From: Microbacterium sp. MM2322
GTDB taxonomy: Bacteria > Actinomycetota > Actinomycetes > Actinomycetales > Microbacteriaceae
Length of the DNA stretch: 64,000 nt
Direction: 5' to 3'
Assembly (NCBI RefSeq): GCF_964186585.1
Contig: NZ_OZ075067.1
Location: forward strand, 2,728,001 to 2,792,000
A program made the position numbers and the translations under genes. The notes beneath the pieces were generated by a model, which saw only the letters and a list, made by a program, of their open reading frames with translations, had not been told where the DNA came from and made no database searches. Shown in pieces: positions 37,085 to 44,546 of the stretch; the first letter of the stretch is position 1, and each line of letters starts with the position of its first letter.

Positions 37085-38073
37085 CGGTTGTCTCCGGCGT
37101 AGTGGACCCAGGAGCGCTGGGTGCGGAAGAGGATGAAGGCGATGATGGCGACGACCACCAGCAGGACCCAGGCGATTGCGGAGGCGTACCCCATCTGCCC
37201 ATCGGAGAAGCCGCGCTTGTAGAGGTAGATGGTGATGAAGTTCGTCATCCCGGCGGGACCGCCGGAGCCGTTCGAGATGATGTACGCCGAGGCGAACACC
37301 TGGAAGGCGCCGATGAGGCCGAGCAACAGGTTGAAGAAGATGACCGGCGACAGCATCGGCAGGGTGACCGCTCGGAAACGATGCCAGGGACCGGCGCCAT
37401 CCATCTCGGCCGCCTCGTAGAGCTCTTTCGGCACCTGCTTGAGGCCGGCGAGGAAGATGACCATCGTCGCCCCGAACTGCCAGATCGACAGGATGATCAT
37501 GGCGGGAAGCACGAGGCTCGGGTTGCCGATCCAGCCGCCGAGGTCGATCCCGAAGAACGACAGCGACGAGTCGACCGGGCCGTCTGACCCGAACATGGCG
37601 CGCCACACGATCGCGACCGACACGGACCCGCCGATGAGGGAGGGCGCGTAGAAGGCGGAACGGAAGAAGCCCGACCCCTTGTCGCGGAAGTTCAGCAGCA
37701 TCGCGACGAGGAGCGCTGCGATGAGGGTGATCGGAGTACCCACGAGCACGTAGATGAGGGTGATCTGCGCGGACTGGATGAACTGCGGATCGTTCGTGAA
37801 CAGCCGGATGTAGTTGTCGAGGCCGACCCAGGAGGGCGGGCGGAAGATGTCGTACCGCGTGAACGACAGGTACAGGGAGTAGACCATCGGGATGATGGTC
37901 AGCCCGAAGAAGCCGAGCATCCACGGGATCAGGAATCCGTAGCCCGCGAGCGTCTCCTTGCGGGCGCGCGAGCGCTGGGTCGGACGGCTGAGGTTCTCGG
38001 GCCGGCGCTTGTTCGCGAGGGCGCGACGCCGCTTCTCGCCGGTGACGATGACTCTCGTCGCAGTGGTGCTCAC
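37081..38073 (-). CDS. Sugar ABC transporter permease (MalF type)
   Basis: A 330-residue permease. A basic N-terminal stretch (KRRRALANKRRPENLSRPTQ) precedes six helices; the EAA loop is LYEAAEMDGAGPWHRFRAVTLPMLSP. It is separated from its binding-protein gene by 73 bp holding a perfect 32-bp palindrome, unlike the overlapping spacing elsewhere in the operon. That suggests differential expression of binding protein versus channel. Confidence 0.93.
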   Translation of the reverse strand: MSTTATRVIVTGEKRRRALANKRRPENLSRPTQRSRARKETLAGYGFLIPWMLGFFGLTIIPMVYSLYLSFTRYDIFRPPSWVGLDNYIRLFTNDPQFIQSAQITLIYVLVGTPITLIAALLVAMLLNFRDKGSGFFRSAFYAPSLIGGSVSVAIVWRAMFGSDGPVDSSLSFFGIDLGGWIGNPSLVLPAMIILSIWQFGATMVIFLAGLKQVPKELYEAAEMDGAGPWHRFRAVTLPMLSPVIFFNLLLGLIGAFQVFASAYIISNGSGGPAGMTNFITIYLYKRGFSDGQMGYASAIAWVLLVVVAIIAFILFRTQRSWVHYAGDNR

Positions 38074-38107
38074 AGGGTGCTCCAGATGTCGGGACGGATG
38101 GACCGAG

Positions 38108-38139
38108 CGGGGTCCGGATGCCGCGGCATCCGGACCCCG
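38108..38139 (-). terminator. Perfect 32-bp palindromic hairpin between binding-protein and permease genes
   Basis: The two halves, CGGGGTCCGGATGCCG and CGGCATCCGGACCCCG, are exact inverse complements, giving a very stable stem. It lies 7 bp after the stop of the binding-protein gene inside the operon. Partial terminator or 3' mRNA stabiliser that raises binding-protein levels over permease levels is the likely role. Confidence 0.75.
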
Positions 38140-38146
38140 CCATCGG

Positions 38147-39436
38147 TCACGAGTTGAGGGCGACGTCCATCTCGGTGAAGAACTGCGACACCGCTTCGTC
38201 GACCGTCATGGTGCCGAAGTTCAGCTCGACCCCGAGCTGACGGAACTTCTCCTCGAGAGTGCCATAGCCGACGATCGGGACGGGCGGGGCGTCGCCGAGA
38301 CGGTCGGCGATGGATTCCTCATAGGCCTTGACCTGCTGGCTCAGCGGGTCGAGGTCGGCGGCGGCGAGAGCCGTCTCGGAAGCGGGCAGGCCGCGGTTGG
38401 TGCCGAAGATCTCACCCGACTCGGGCGAGTTGACGAGGAAGTTCACGAGCGTCGCCGCGGCCTCGGGGTGGTCGGTGTTGGCCGCGATCGAGTGCAGCAT
38501 GGAGGGCTTCAGGTAGAGGTCCTTCGCGCCTTCCTCGGTCACCGGCGGGGCGACGAGACCGAGCTCGGTGTAGCTTTCGCCGAGGTTGCCGAGGTAGCCG
38601 GCGCCGAAGTTGTCCCACGTGAGTTCGCTGGCCGTGATGGCGGTGTCGAACGGGCCGAGCGGCAGGGCCTCCTCGACGCGCTGCTGCGGCGCGCCGATAC
38701 CGTCGCGGATCGACTGGCCGTCTTCCCAGAACTGGGTGAGGCGCGCCTCGTCGAAGCCGGGCTTGCCGTCCTCGGTGAACAGTTCGCCACCCTCGGCGCG
38801 CAGCTGGAGTTCGAAGTTCTGGATGCGGCCGGTGTAGTCGCTGCCGCCCCAGAACTCGCCGCCGCTGGCGTCGGTGACGTCCTTCATCCAGTCGGTGTAG
38901 TCGTCCCAGGAACCGCCGGCGAACTCATCGACGCCCGCCTTCTCGAGCAGGACCGGGTTGGTGAACAGGCCCCACGCGTTGGTCGACGTGGCGATGCCGT
39001 AGGTCTTGTCGTTCACGACGCCGATGTCGAGGATGTTCTCGGGCAGCGGGTCGGTCTCGATGACCTTGCCGAGGTAGGGGTCGAGGTCGAGCAGGAGGCC
39101 GTTCTCGGAGTACTGGCGCAGGTACGAGTAGTCGAACTGCATGACGTCGGGGAGGTTCTTGCCGGCCGCCTCGGTCTGACGCTTCTCCCAGAACTCGGGG
39201 AACGCGAGGAAGCTCGTGCTGACCTTGATGTTGGGGTACTTCTCGTTGAACGCCTCGATCGCCTTGTTGTAGAGGTCGGCGCGCACGTCGTTGCCCCAGA
39301 AGGCGAGGTCGAGCGAGACCTTCTCGTCGGGGTCGTACGTGCCGGCGGGAGCGGGCGAGCCGGCACAGCCCGCGAGGGCGATGGCGGAGCCGGTTGCGAG
39401 GGCGATGGCTGCGAGCCCCCGTTTGGTGATGAACAT
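38147..39436 (-). CDS. ABC transporter sugar-binding lipoprotein
   Basis: A 429-residue family 1 solute-binding protein. Signal peptide with lipobox LAGC at Cys24. Conserved blocks: LDLAFWGNDVRADLYNKAIEAFNEKYPNI-like N-terminal strand/helix, PDVMQFDYSYLRQYSENGLLLDL, and NTDHPEAAATLVNFLVNSPESGEIFG near the C-terminus. The ATG at 39436 precedes the signal peptide; the frame extends upstream without coding sense. Its promoter has a TTGAAA-17-TATTCT core with two LacI-type operators, so it should be sugar-induced. Ligand unknown; probably a plant cell-wall oligosaccharide. Confidence 0.92.
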   Translation of the reverse strand: MFITKRGLAAIALATGSAIALAGCAGSPAPAGTYDPDEKVSLDLAFWGNDVRADLYNKAIEAFNEKYPNIKVSTSFLAFPEFWEKRQTEAAGKNLPDVMQFDYSYLRQYSENGLLLDLDPYLGKVIETDPLPENILDIGVVNDKTYGIATSTNAWGLFTNPVLLEKAGVDEFAGGSWDDYTDWMKDVTDASGGEFWGGSDYTGRIQNFELQLRAEGGELFTEDGKPGFDEARLTQFWEDGQSIRDGIGAPQQRVEEALPLGPFDTAITASELTWDNFGAGYLGNLGESYTELGLVAPPVTEEGAKDLYLKPSMLHSIAANTDHPEAAATLVNFLVNSPESGEIFGTNRGLPASETALAAADLDPLSQQVKAYEESIADRLGDAPPVPIVGYGTLEEKFRQLGVELNFGTMTVDEAVSQFFTEMDVALNS

Positions 39437-39529
39437 CTTTGTCCTCTCTCGAACGTCCGTGTTGCGAGTGCTGGCGGACGCCGTGGTCCGTGATCGAGGC
39501 CTCCCTGGTGCAGCGGGCAGAAGCCCACG

Positions 39530-39543
39530 GGAAAGCGCTTGCC
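39530..39543. promoter_or_regulatory. LacI-type operator at the start site of the leftward operon
   Basis: GGAAAGCGCTTGCC is a LacI/GalR-type palindrome located at the expected transcription start (about 39541) of the leftward promoter. Confidence 0.75.
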
Positions 39544-39547
39544 GCTC

Positions 39548-39576
39548 AGAATACCGCCAATTGAAACGTTTTTCAA
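39548..39576 (-). promoter_or_regulatory. Promoter of the leftward binding-protein operon with embedded operator
   Basis: On the minus strand TTGAAA (39576-39571), a 17-bp spacer and TATTCT (39553-39548) form a near-consensus sigma-70 promoter. The palindrome TTGAAACGTTTTTCAA (39561-39576) covers the -35 and half of the spacer, so a LacI-type repressor here would exclude RNA polymerase. The rest of the 316-bp divergent gap holds the rightward promoter and no gene. Confidence 0.8.
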
Positions 39577-39672
39577 GGGCGGCCTGTGACCGGTCCCACA
39601 CGGTCCATAGTACGGCTTTGCTCCCGCGCGCGAGGGGTGCAGATTTCGCCTTCGCGCCCCTGGACGGACCTA

Positions 39673-39719
39673 TTGACACGTTTCATTCACGGGGCTACGC
39701 TCCCCGGAAAGCGCCTTCC
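39673..39719 (+). promoter_or_regulatory. Promoter of the YesL-Lpl-YetA operon with two LacI-type sites
   Basis: TTGACA (39673-39678), 17-bp spacer and TACGCT (39696-39701). A half-conserved AAACGT-type site (ACACGTTTCAT, 39676-39686) lies in the spacer, and GGAAAGCGCCTTCC (39706-39719) lies at the start site. This mirrors the divergent promoter exactly in arrangement. Confidence 0.78.
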
Positions 39720-39752
39720 AGCACGCTCTGGGGCGCCAGCACGAGGAGATCA

Positions 39753-40424
39753 ATGACGATGAGTACGCAGTCCGGTGGTGCGACGTGGGCGCTGCGCGTC
39801 CATGCCGCCTGCGACTGGGTGCTCTGGTCGCTGACCATGAACGCGCTGTGGCTGGTCTTCACGCTCGCCGGCGGCGTGGTGCTCGGCGCCGCCCCTGCCG
39901 CCGTCGCGGCGGCGGATCTCACCCGCCGTCGCCTCCGCGGCGAACTCTTCTCGACGATGCGCGAGTTCCTCGGCGTCTGGCGTCGGGAGTTTCTGCGCGC
40001 GAATGCCGTCGTCGCCCCCGCTCTCGCCGTCGCCACGCTTCTGGCGACCCGCGCAATCGCGCTGATCACCGCCGGCGCGGCAGACCCCGCATCCGTCCTG
40101 GTGATGGTCGCCGCCGGCTTCGCCTTCACCCTCACCGCCACCCTCGTCCCGCTCTACGTCCACTACGACCTGCCCCTGCGCCGCTACGTGATCGTCGCGT
40201 CCCAGTGGCTCCTGCGGAATCTCGCGCACGGCGTCGTGCTGCTCGCCGCCGGAGTCCTGATCGGGGCGGCGAGCGCCGGACTCCCCGGTCTCATCCCGCT
40301 CGTCTCGATCGGCGCCTGGCTGTCGCTCAGCACCGCCCTGTGCATCGCCTTCTTCACCGCGAACGACACCGCTGTCGCCGAGCAGATCGCGCCCGTCCCG
40401 GCCACTGCGGGAAAGGCCGTCTGA
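39753..40424 (+). CDS. yesL: YesL-family (DUF624) membrane protein
   Basis: A 223-residue membrane protein with helices around residues 20-45, 85-105, 112-135, 150-175 and 180-205. The first helix region (WVLWSLTMNALWLVFTLAGGVVLG) and FFTANDTAVAEQ tail match YesL/DUF624. In Bacillus subtilis YesL is encoded with rhamnogalacturonan uptake genes, and the same neighbours (Lpl-type transporter, YesU, YetA) follow here. Strong SD GAGGAGAT places the start at 39753. First gene of the operon. Confidence 0.82.
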   Translation: MTMSTQSGGATWALRVHAACDWVLWSLTMNALWLVFTLAGGVVLGAAPAAVAAADLTRRRLRGELFSTMREFLGVWRREFLRANAVVAPALAVATLLATRAIALITAGAADPASVLVMVAAGFAFTLTATLVPLYVHYDLPLRRYVIVASQWLLRNLAHGVVLLAAGVLIGAASAGLPGLIPLVSIGAWLSLSTALCIAFFTANDTAVAEQIAPVPATAGKAV

Positions 40425-40477
40425 GCCGCATCCGCCTTTCTCCGCACGACTCACCCACCCCGAACGAAGGAGTTCTC

Positions 40478-42001
40478 ATGCACAACCGCACGCGCCTCGC
40501 TGCGGCCGCGCTCGTGACCGCCGGCGCCATCGCCCTCGCCGGCTGCTCGGGAGGCGGCGCCGAATCTGAGTCGCTCGACTCGATCTCGATCATGGCGCCC
40601 TACCTCGTGACGAATGCGCCGAGCGACGACAATGCGATCCTCGACAAGCTCGAAGACATCGCCGGCGTCGACCTCGACATCAACTGGGTGCCGAACTCGT
40701 CCTACGGCGACAAGACGAACATCACGCTCGCCGGCGACGACATCCCGCACGTCATGGTCATCCAGGGCAAGGACCCGGGCTTCGTGAAGAACGCGCAGGC
40801 CGGTGCGTTCTGGGACCTCACCGACTATCTCGATGACTACCCCAACCTGAAGACGACCTTCCCCGAGGTGCAGGAGGCCTCGAGCATCAACGGCAAGGTC
40901 TACGGCATCTTCCGCGCCCGCGATGTCATGCGCACCGCGGTGATCGTGCGGAAGGACTGGCTGCAGAAGCTCGGTCTCGAGCTCCCGAAGACCACCGAGG
41001 ACCTCTATGACGTCGCGAAAGCGTTCACCGAGGACGACCCCGACGGCAACGGCAAGAACGACACCTACGGGATCATCATCCCGAAGTGGCCCGGTGCGAT
41101 CGGCACCAGCAGCCCCTACGACGTGATGGAGACCTGGTACGGCGCCGGCAACCGCTGGACCGAGCGCGACGGCAAGCTCACGCCGAGCTTCACGACGGAC
41201 GAGTGGTTGGATGCGGTCGACTACGAGAAGCGTCTCGTCGACGACGGCCTCGTGAACGGCGACTACGCCACGTTCGACTCGGCGAACTGGAACGAGCCGT
41301 TCCTCAACGGCAAGGGCGGCATCATCATCGACGTGCACTCCCGCGCGGGCGTGCTGATGAGCCTGTTCAAGGAGTCAGACCCCGAGAACTTCGAGAAGTA
41401 CGTCGACGTGACCGGCAACCTCATCGGACCCGACGGCCAGTTGCACGCGCAGCCGACCACCGGGTACAGCGGCTTCCTGGCGATCCCGAAGGCGAAGGTC
41501 CGGACCGAGGCGCAGCTGAAGACGGTGCTGGGCGTGCTCGACAAGCTGAACTCGCCCGAGGCGGGCCCGGTTCTCAACAACGGCATCGAGGGCGAGACCT
41601 ACACGCTCGACGGCGATCTCGCGGTGCCCGTCGAGGACGCCCCGCAGGCGCTGAAGGATGCTGTCCTGAGCTACTCGCAGCTGGGGATGAACGTCTCCGG
41701 TTTCCGGGGTTACCTGCCCAAGCAGGCGTCCGAGTACGAGCAGGAGATGTACGACAAGCGCAAGGCGATCGAGGAGTCCGACCTGGCCTCTGCCGAGTAC
41801 GACCCGGCCGCGCCGTACGTGTCCGAGACCTACGTCACGCAGGGCGCCCAGCTCGACACGATCGTCTCCGACGCCCGCATCCAGTACATCGCCGGCCAGA
41901 TCGATCGCGCGGGTCTCACCGCCGCGGTCGACCGGTGGCGCTCGAGCGGTGGCGACAAGGTCATCGACGAGATCAACGAGCTGGCCTCGCAGGCCGACTG
42001 A
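40478..42001 (+). CDS. lplA: LplA/YtcQ-type oligosaccharide-binding lipoprotein
   Basis: A 507-residue binding protein, longer than the family 1 proteins nearby and typical of the LplA/YtcQ group. Lipobox LAGC at Cys23. Diagnostic blocks include DLTDYLDDYPNLKTTFPEVQEASSINGK (in part), YGIFRARDVMRTAVIVRKDWLQKLGL and DPDGNGKNDTYGI, a Ca-binding-like loop common to this group. SD AAGGAG precedes the ATG. It is followed by a 15-bp-arm hairpin and then LplB/LplC-type permeases. Ligand likely a rhamnogalacturonan-derived (unsaturated) oligosaccharide, by analogy with B. subtilis. Confidence 0.88.
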   Translation: MHNRTRLAAAALVTAGAIALAGCSGGGAESESLDSISIMAPYLVTNAPSDDNAILDKLEDIAGVDLDINWVPNSSYGDKTNITLAGDDIPHVMVIQGKDPGFVKNAQAGAFWDLTDYLDDYPNLKTTFPEVQEASSINGKVYGIFRARDVMRTAVIVRKDWLQKLGLELPKTTEDLYDVAKAFTEDDPDGNGKNDTYGIIIPKWPGAIGTSSPYDVMETWYGAGNRWTERDGKLTPSFTTDEWLDAVDYEKRLVDDGLVNGDYATFDSANWNEPFLNGKGGIIIDVHSRAGVLMSLFKESDPENFEKYVDVTGNLIGPDGQLHAQPTTGYSGFLAIPKAKVRTEAQLKTVLGVLDKLNSPEAGPVLNNGIEGETYTLDGDLAVPVEDAPQALKDAVLSYSQLGMNVSGFRGYLPKQASEYEQEMYDKRKAIEESDLASAEYDPAAPYVSETYVTQGAQLDTIVSDARIQYIAGQIDRAGLTAAVDRWRSSGGDKVIDEINELASQAD

Positions 42002-42004
42002 GCC

Positions 42005-42035
42005 GAGTGGGGCGGATGCCGCATCCGCCCCACTC
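42005..42035 (+). terminator. Strong hairpin between lplA-like and permease genes
   Basis: Arms GAGTGGGGCGGATGC and GCATCCGCCCCACTC (15 bp, perfect) flank a single C, beginning 3 bp after the binding-protein stop. Probably a partial terminator or mRNA 3'-end stabiliser inside the operon. Confidence 0.75.
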
Positions 42036-42055
42036 CCTCTCGAACAGGATTCGAC

Positions 42056-43024
42056 ATGACAGTCCTCGATCGCTCGGTCGCCGCGACCGAAGCCCTGGTG
42101 GTCCCGCCACGGAAGCGCCGCAAGGGCGTTCGCGTGCACTTCTCGCAGTTCAAGTGGCTGTACCTGCTGCTGCTGCCGGGGATCATCTACTTCGCCTTGT
42201 TCCGGTACGGGCCGATGTACGGCGCGATCATCGCGTTCAAGGACTACGTGCCGTTCCTCGGCATCGCCGACAGCCAGTGGGTCGGCTTCGACCATTTCGA
42301 GGCGTTCTTCGCGAGCCCCGACTTCCCGAGGCTGCTCGCCAACACGCTGATCCTCGCGCTGCTGAGCCTGCTCATCGCGTTCCCGCTGACGATCATCGTG
42401 GCGATCCTGCTCAACGAGCTGCGCGTCACCCTCGTGAAGCGGTCGGTGCAGACCCTCATCTACATCCCGCACTTCCTGTCGTGGACGGTCGTCGCCTCGC
42501 TGACGTACCTGCTGTTCGCCCTCGACGTCGGTCCGCTGTTCCAGCTCATCAACAACGTCTTCGGCACGAACGTCGACTTCCTCACCGATCCGGCCTGGTT
42601 CCGGCCGATCATCGTGCTGCAGGACATCTGGAAGAACACCGGCTGGGGGACGATCATCTTCCTCGCCGCGCTCGCCAGCGTCGACCAGGAGCAGTACGAG
42701 GCCGCGATCATCGACGGCGCCGGCCGGTTCCAGCGCGTCTGGCACATCACCCTGCCGTCGATCATGCCGACGGTCGTCGTGATGCTCGTCCTGCAGATGG
42801 GCCAGGTGCTGAACACCGGGTTCGAGCAGATCTACCTCATGACCAACTCGCTGAACCGGCAGGTGGCCGACGTGTTCGACACCTACGTCTACTTCATGGG
42901 CATCACGCAGGGCAGCTACAGCTACAGCACCGCCGTCGGCCTGTTCAAGGCGCTCGTGGGCGTCGTACTGATCTTCGGCGCGAACTGGATCGCGCGCCGC
43001 TTCAACCAGACGGGGATCTTCTGA
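42056..43024 (+). CDS. lplB: LplB/YteP-type ABC permease
   Basis: A 322-residue permease. The N-terminal segment FRYGPMYGAIIAFKDYVPFLGI is the hallmark of the LplB/YteP subgroup, and the EAA loop reads YEAAIIDGAGRFQRVWHITLPSIMP. Six membrane helices. Coupled by TGATG to the next permease. Forms the channel with the LplC-like subunit; the ATPase is not encoded here. Confidence 0.92.
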   Translation: MTVLDRSVAATEALVVPPRKRRKGVRVHFSQFKWLYLLLLPGIIYFALFRYGPMYGAIIAFKDYVPFLGIADSQWVGFDHFEAFFASPDFPRLLANTLILALLSLLIAFPLTIIVAILLNELRVTLVKRSVQTLIYIPHFLSWTVVASLTYLLFALDVGPLFQLINNVFGTNVDFLTDPAWFRPIIVLQDIWKNTGWGTIIFLAALASVDQEQYEAAIIDGAGRFQRVWHITLPSIMPTVVVMLVLQMGQVLNTGFEQIYLMTNSLNRQVADVFDTYVYFMGITQGSYSYSTAVGLFKALVGVVLIFGANWIARRFNQTGIF

Positions 43025-43905
43025 TGGCACGCGAGAAGTACCGCTTCAACACTCCCGGCGGCCGGGTCTTCGACGTCGTCAATGTCGTCCTCTTGACGGT
43101 CCTCGGCATCGTCGCCCTGCTGCCGTTCGTCTACGTCGCGGCGGGGTCGTTCGCCACCGAGTCGGAGCTCGCGACCCGGTCGTTCTTCCTGTGGCCCGAG
43201 ACGTTCAGCCTCCGCGCCTACGAGTCGATCCTGACGAGCCCGGCGTTCCTGCGTGCCATGGTCACGACGATCCTGGTGACGGCGGTGGGCACCGTCATCC
43301 AGCTGCTCCTCACGGCCTCGATGGCGTACCCGCTGTCGAAGGCGAACCTGCCGGGGCGGCGCGTGCTGCTCTCGCTGATCGTGTTCACGATGGTCTTCTC
43401 GGGCGGGATGATCCCCACCTTCCTGATGGTGAAGGACCTCGGGCTGCTCGACACCTACTGGGCGCTGATCCTGCCGCTGGCGATCAACCCGTTCAGCCTC
43501 ATCATCATCAAGAACTTCTTCCAGCAGCTGCCGAACGAGCTGGAGGAGTCGGCCAAGATCGACGGGGCCAACGAGCTGCAGACGCTGTGGAGCGTCATCC
43601 TGCCCCTGTCCAAGCCCGTCCTCGCGACGTTCGCCCTGTTCTACGCCGTGGGCATCTGGAACGACTTCATGTCGCCGCTGCTCTACCTCAACGACAACTC
43701 GATGTGGACCCTGCAGATGTTCCTCCGGCAGGTCACGGTCGCGACCGATCTGTCGATCGTCGAGGCCGACCCGAGCCAGCTGCCGCCCGCGCAGGGCATC
43801 AAGTTCGCGGTCATCGTCGTCGCAACCCTGCCGATCCTGCTGTTCTACCCGTTCCTGCAGAAGCACTTCGCGAAGGGCATGCTGATCGGCTCGGTCAAGG
43901 GATGA
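43024..43905 (+). CDS. lplC: LplC/YtcP-type ABC permease
   Basis: A 293-residue permease. Subgroup features are FSGGMIPTFLMVKDLGLLDTYWALILP and ELEESAKIDGANELQTLWSVILPLSKP (EAA loop), with the C-terminal FLQKHFAKGMLIGSVKG closing motif. Its start shares a base with the stop of lplB-like, and its stop overlaps the YesU-like gene by ATGA. This tight coupling indicates that the two downstream enzymes act on the imported sugar. Confidence 0.92.
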   Translation: MAREKYRFNTPGGRVFDVVNVVLLTVLGIVALLPFVYVAAGSFATESELATRSFFLWPETFSLRAYESILTSPAFLRAMVTTILVTAVGTVIQLLLTASMAYPLSKANLPGRRVLLSLIVFTMVFSGGMIPTFLMVKDLGLLDTYWALILPLAINPFSLIIIKNFFQQLPNELEESAKIDGANELQTLWSVILPLSKPVLATFALFYAVGIWNDFMSPLLYLNDNSMWTLQMFLRQVTVATDLSIVEADPSQLPPAQGIKFAVIVVATLPILLFYPFLQKHFAKGMLIGSVKG

Positions 43906-44546
43906 GCCTCCTCTACCGCAACGCGCTCACCGGTCCCGACGACGTGGCGGATTGGCTCCGCGAGGGACCGGTCGACACGGCCGCGGCGGGCGGTGCGCTC
44001 TGCCTGAGCTCGGCGGGCGGAGGTGACGACCACTGGACGCTCTGGTGTCCGGAAGAGTTTCCCGACGGCATCCGCATCACGTGGGAGTTCTCTCCCCGCA
44101 CCGAGCCCGGCCTCGCGATGCTCTTCTTCGGCGCGCGCGCCGCAGCGGGCGGGGGCATCTTCGACGACGGCGTCGCGGCGCGGACCGGGGCGTACCCGGA
44201 GTACCACTCGGGCGACATCCGCACTCTGCACGTGTCGTACTTCCGGCGCCGGTGGGAGGACGAGCGCGCGTTCCACACGTGCAACCTCCGCAAGTCCCCC
44301 GGCTTCCACCTCGTCGCCCAGGGCGCCGACCCGCTCCCCCCGGTTGACGACGCCGCGCACCGCTTCTATCGGATCGCGGTGGAGAAGGACGGCGACCGCG
44401 TCTCCTTCGACATCGACGATCTGCGCCTGTTCTCGTGGCGCGACGACGGGACGGCCGGCCCTGTCGTCGGCGCCGGCCGGATCGGCTTTCGCCAGATGGC
44501 GCCCCTGACGGCGTGCTACCGCAACCTGGAGGTCCACTCGCTATGA
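43902..44546 (+). CDS. yesU: DUF1961 (YesU-like) protein
   Basis: A 214-residue beta-sandwich protein. Blocks YRNALTGPDDVADWLREGP, YPEYHSGDIRTLHVSYFRRR and HTCNLRKSPGFHLVAQGADPLP, with IGFRQMAPLTACYRNLEVHSL at the end, match DUF1961, whose B. subtilis member YesU lies in the rhamnogalacturonan locus. Concanavalin-like fold; enzymatic role not established. ATGA overlaps on both sides. Confidence 0.83.
   Translation: MSLLYRNALTGPDDVADWLREGPVDTAAAGGALCLSSAGGGDDHWTLWCPEEFPDGIRITWEFSPRTEPGLAMLFFGARAAAGGGIFDDGVAARTGAYPEYHSGDIRTLHVSYFRRRWEDERAFHTCNLRKSPGFHLVAQGADPLPPVDDAAHRFYRIAVEKDGDRVSFDIDDLRLFSWRDDGTAGPVVGAGRIGFRQMAPLTACYRNLEVHSL

Noticed and set aside
36152..38143. A 663-codon minus-strand frame that would fuse the MalG-type permease to an upstream peptide
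   Set aside because: The upstream part lies out of frame within the MalF-type permease gene and is Arg/His-rich without membrane helices. The ATGA overlap at 37081-37084 marks two normal genes.
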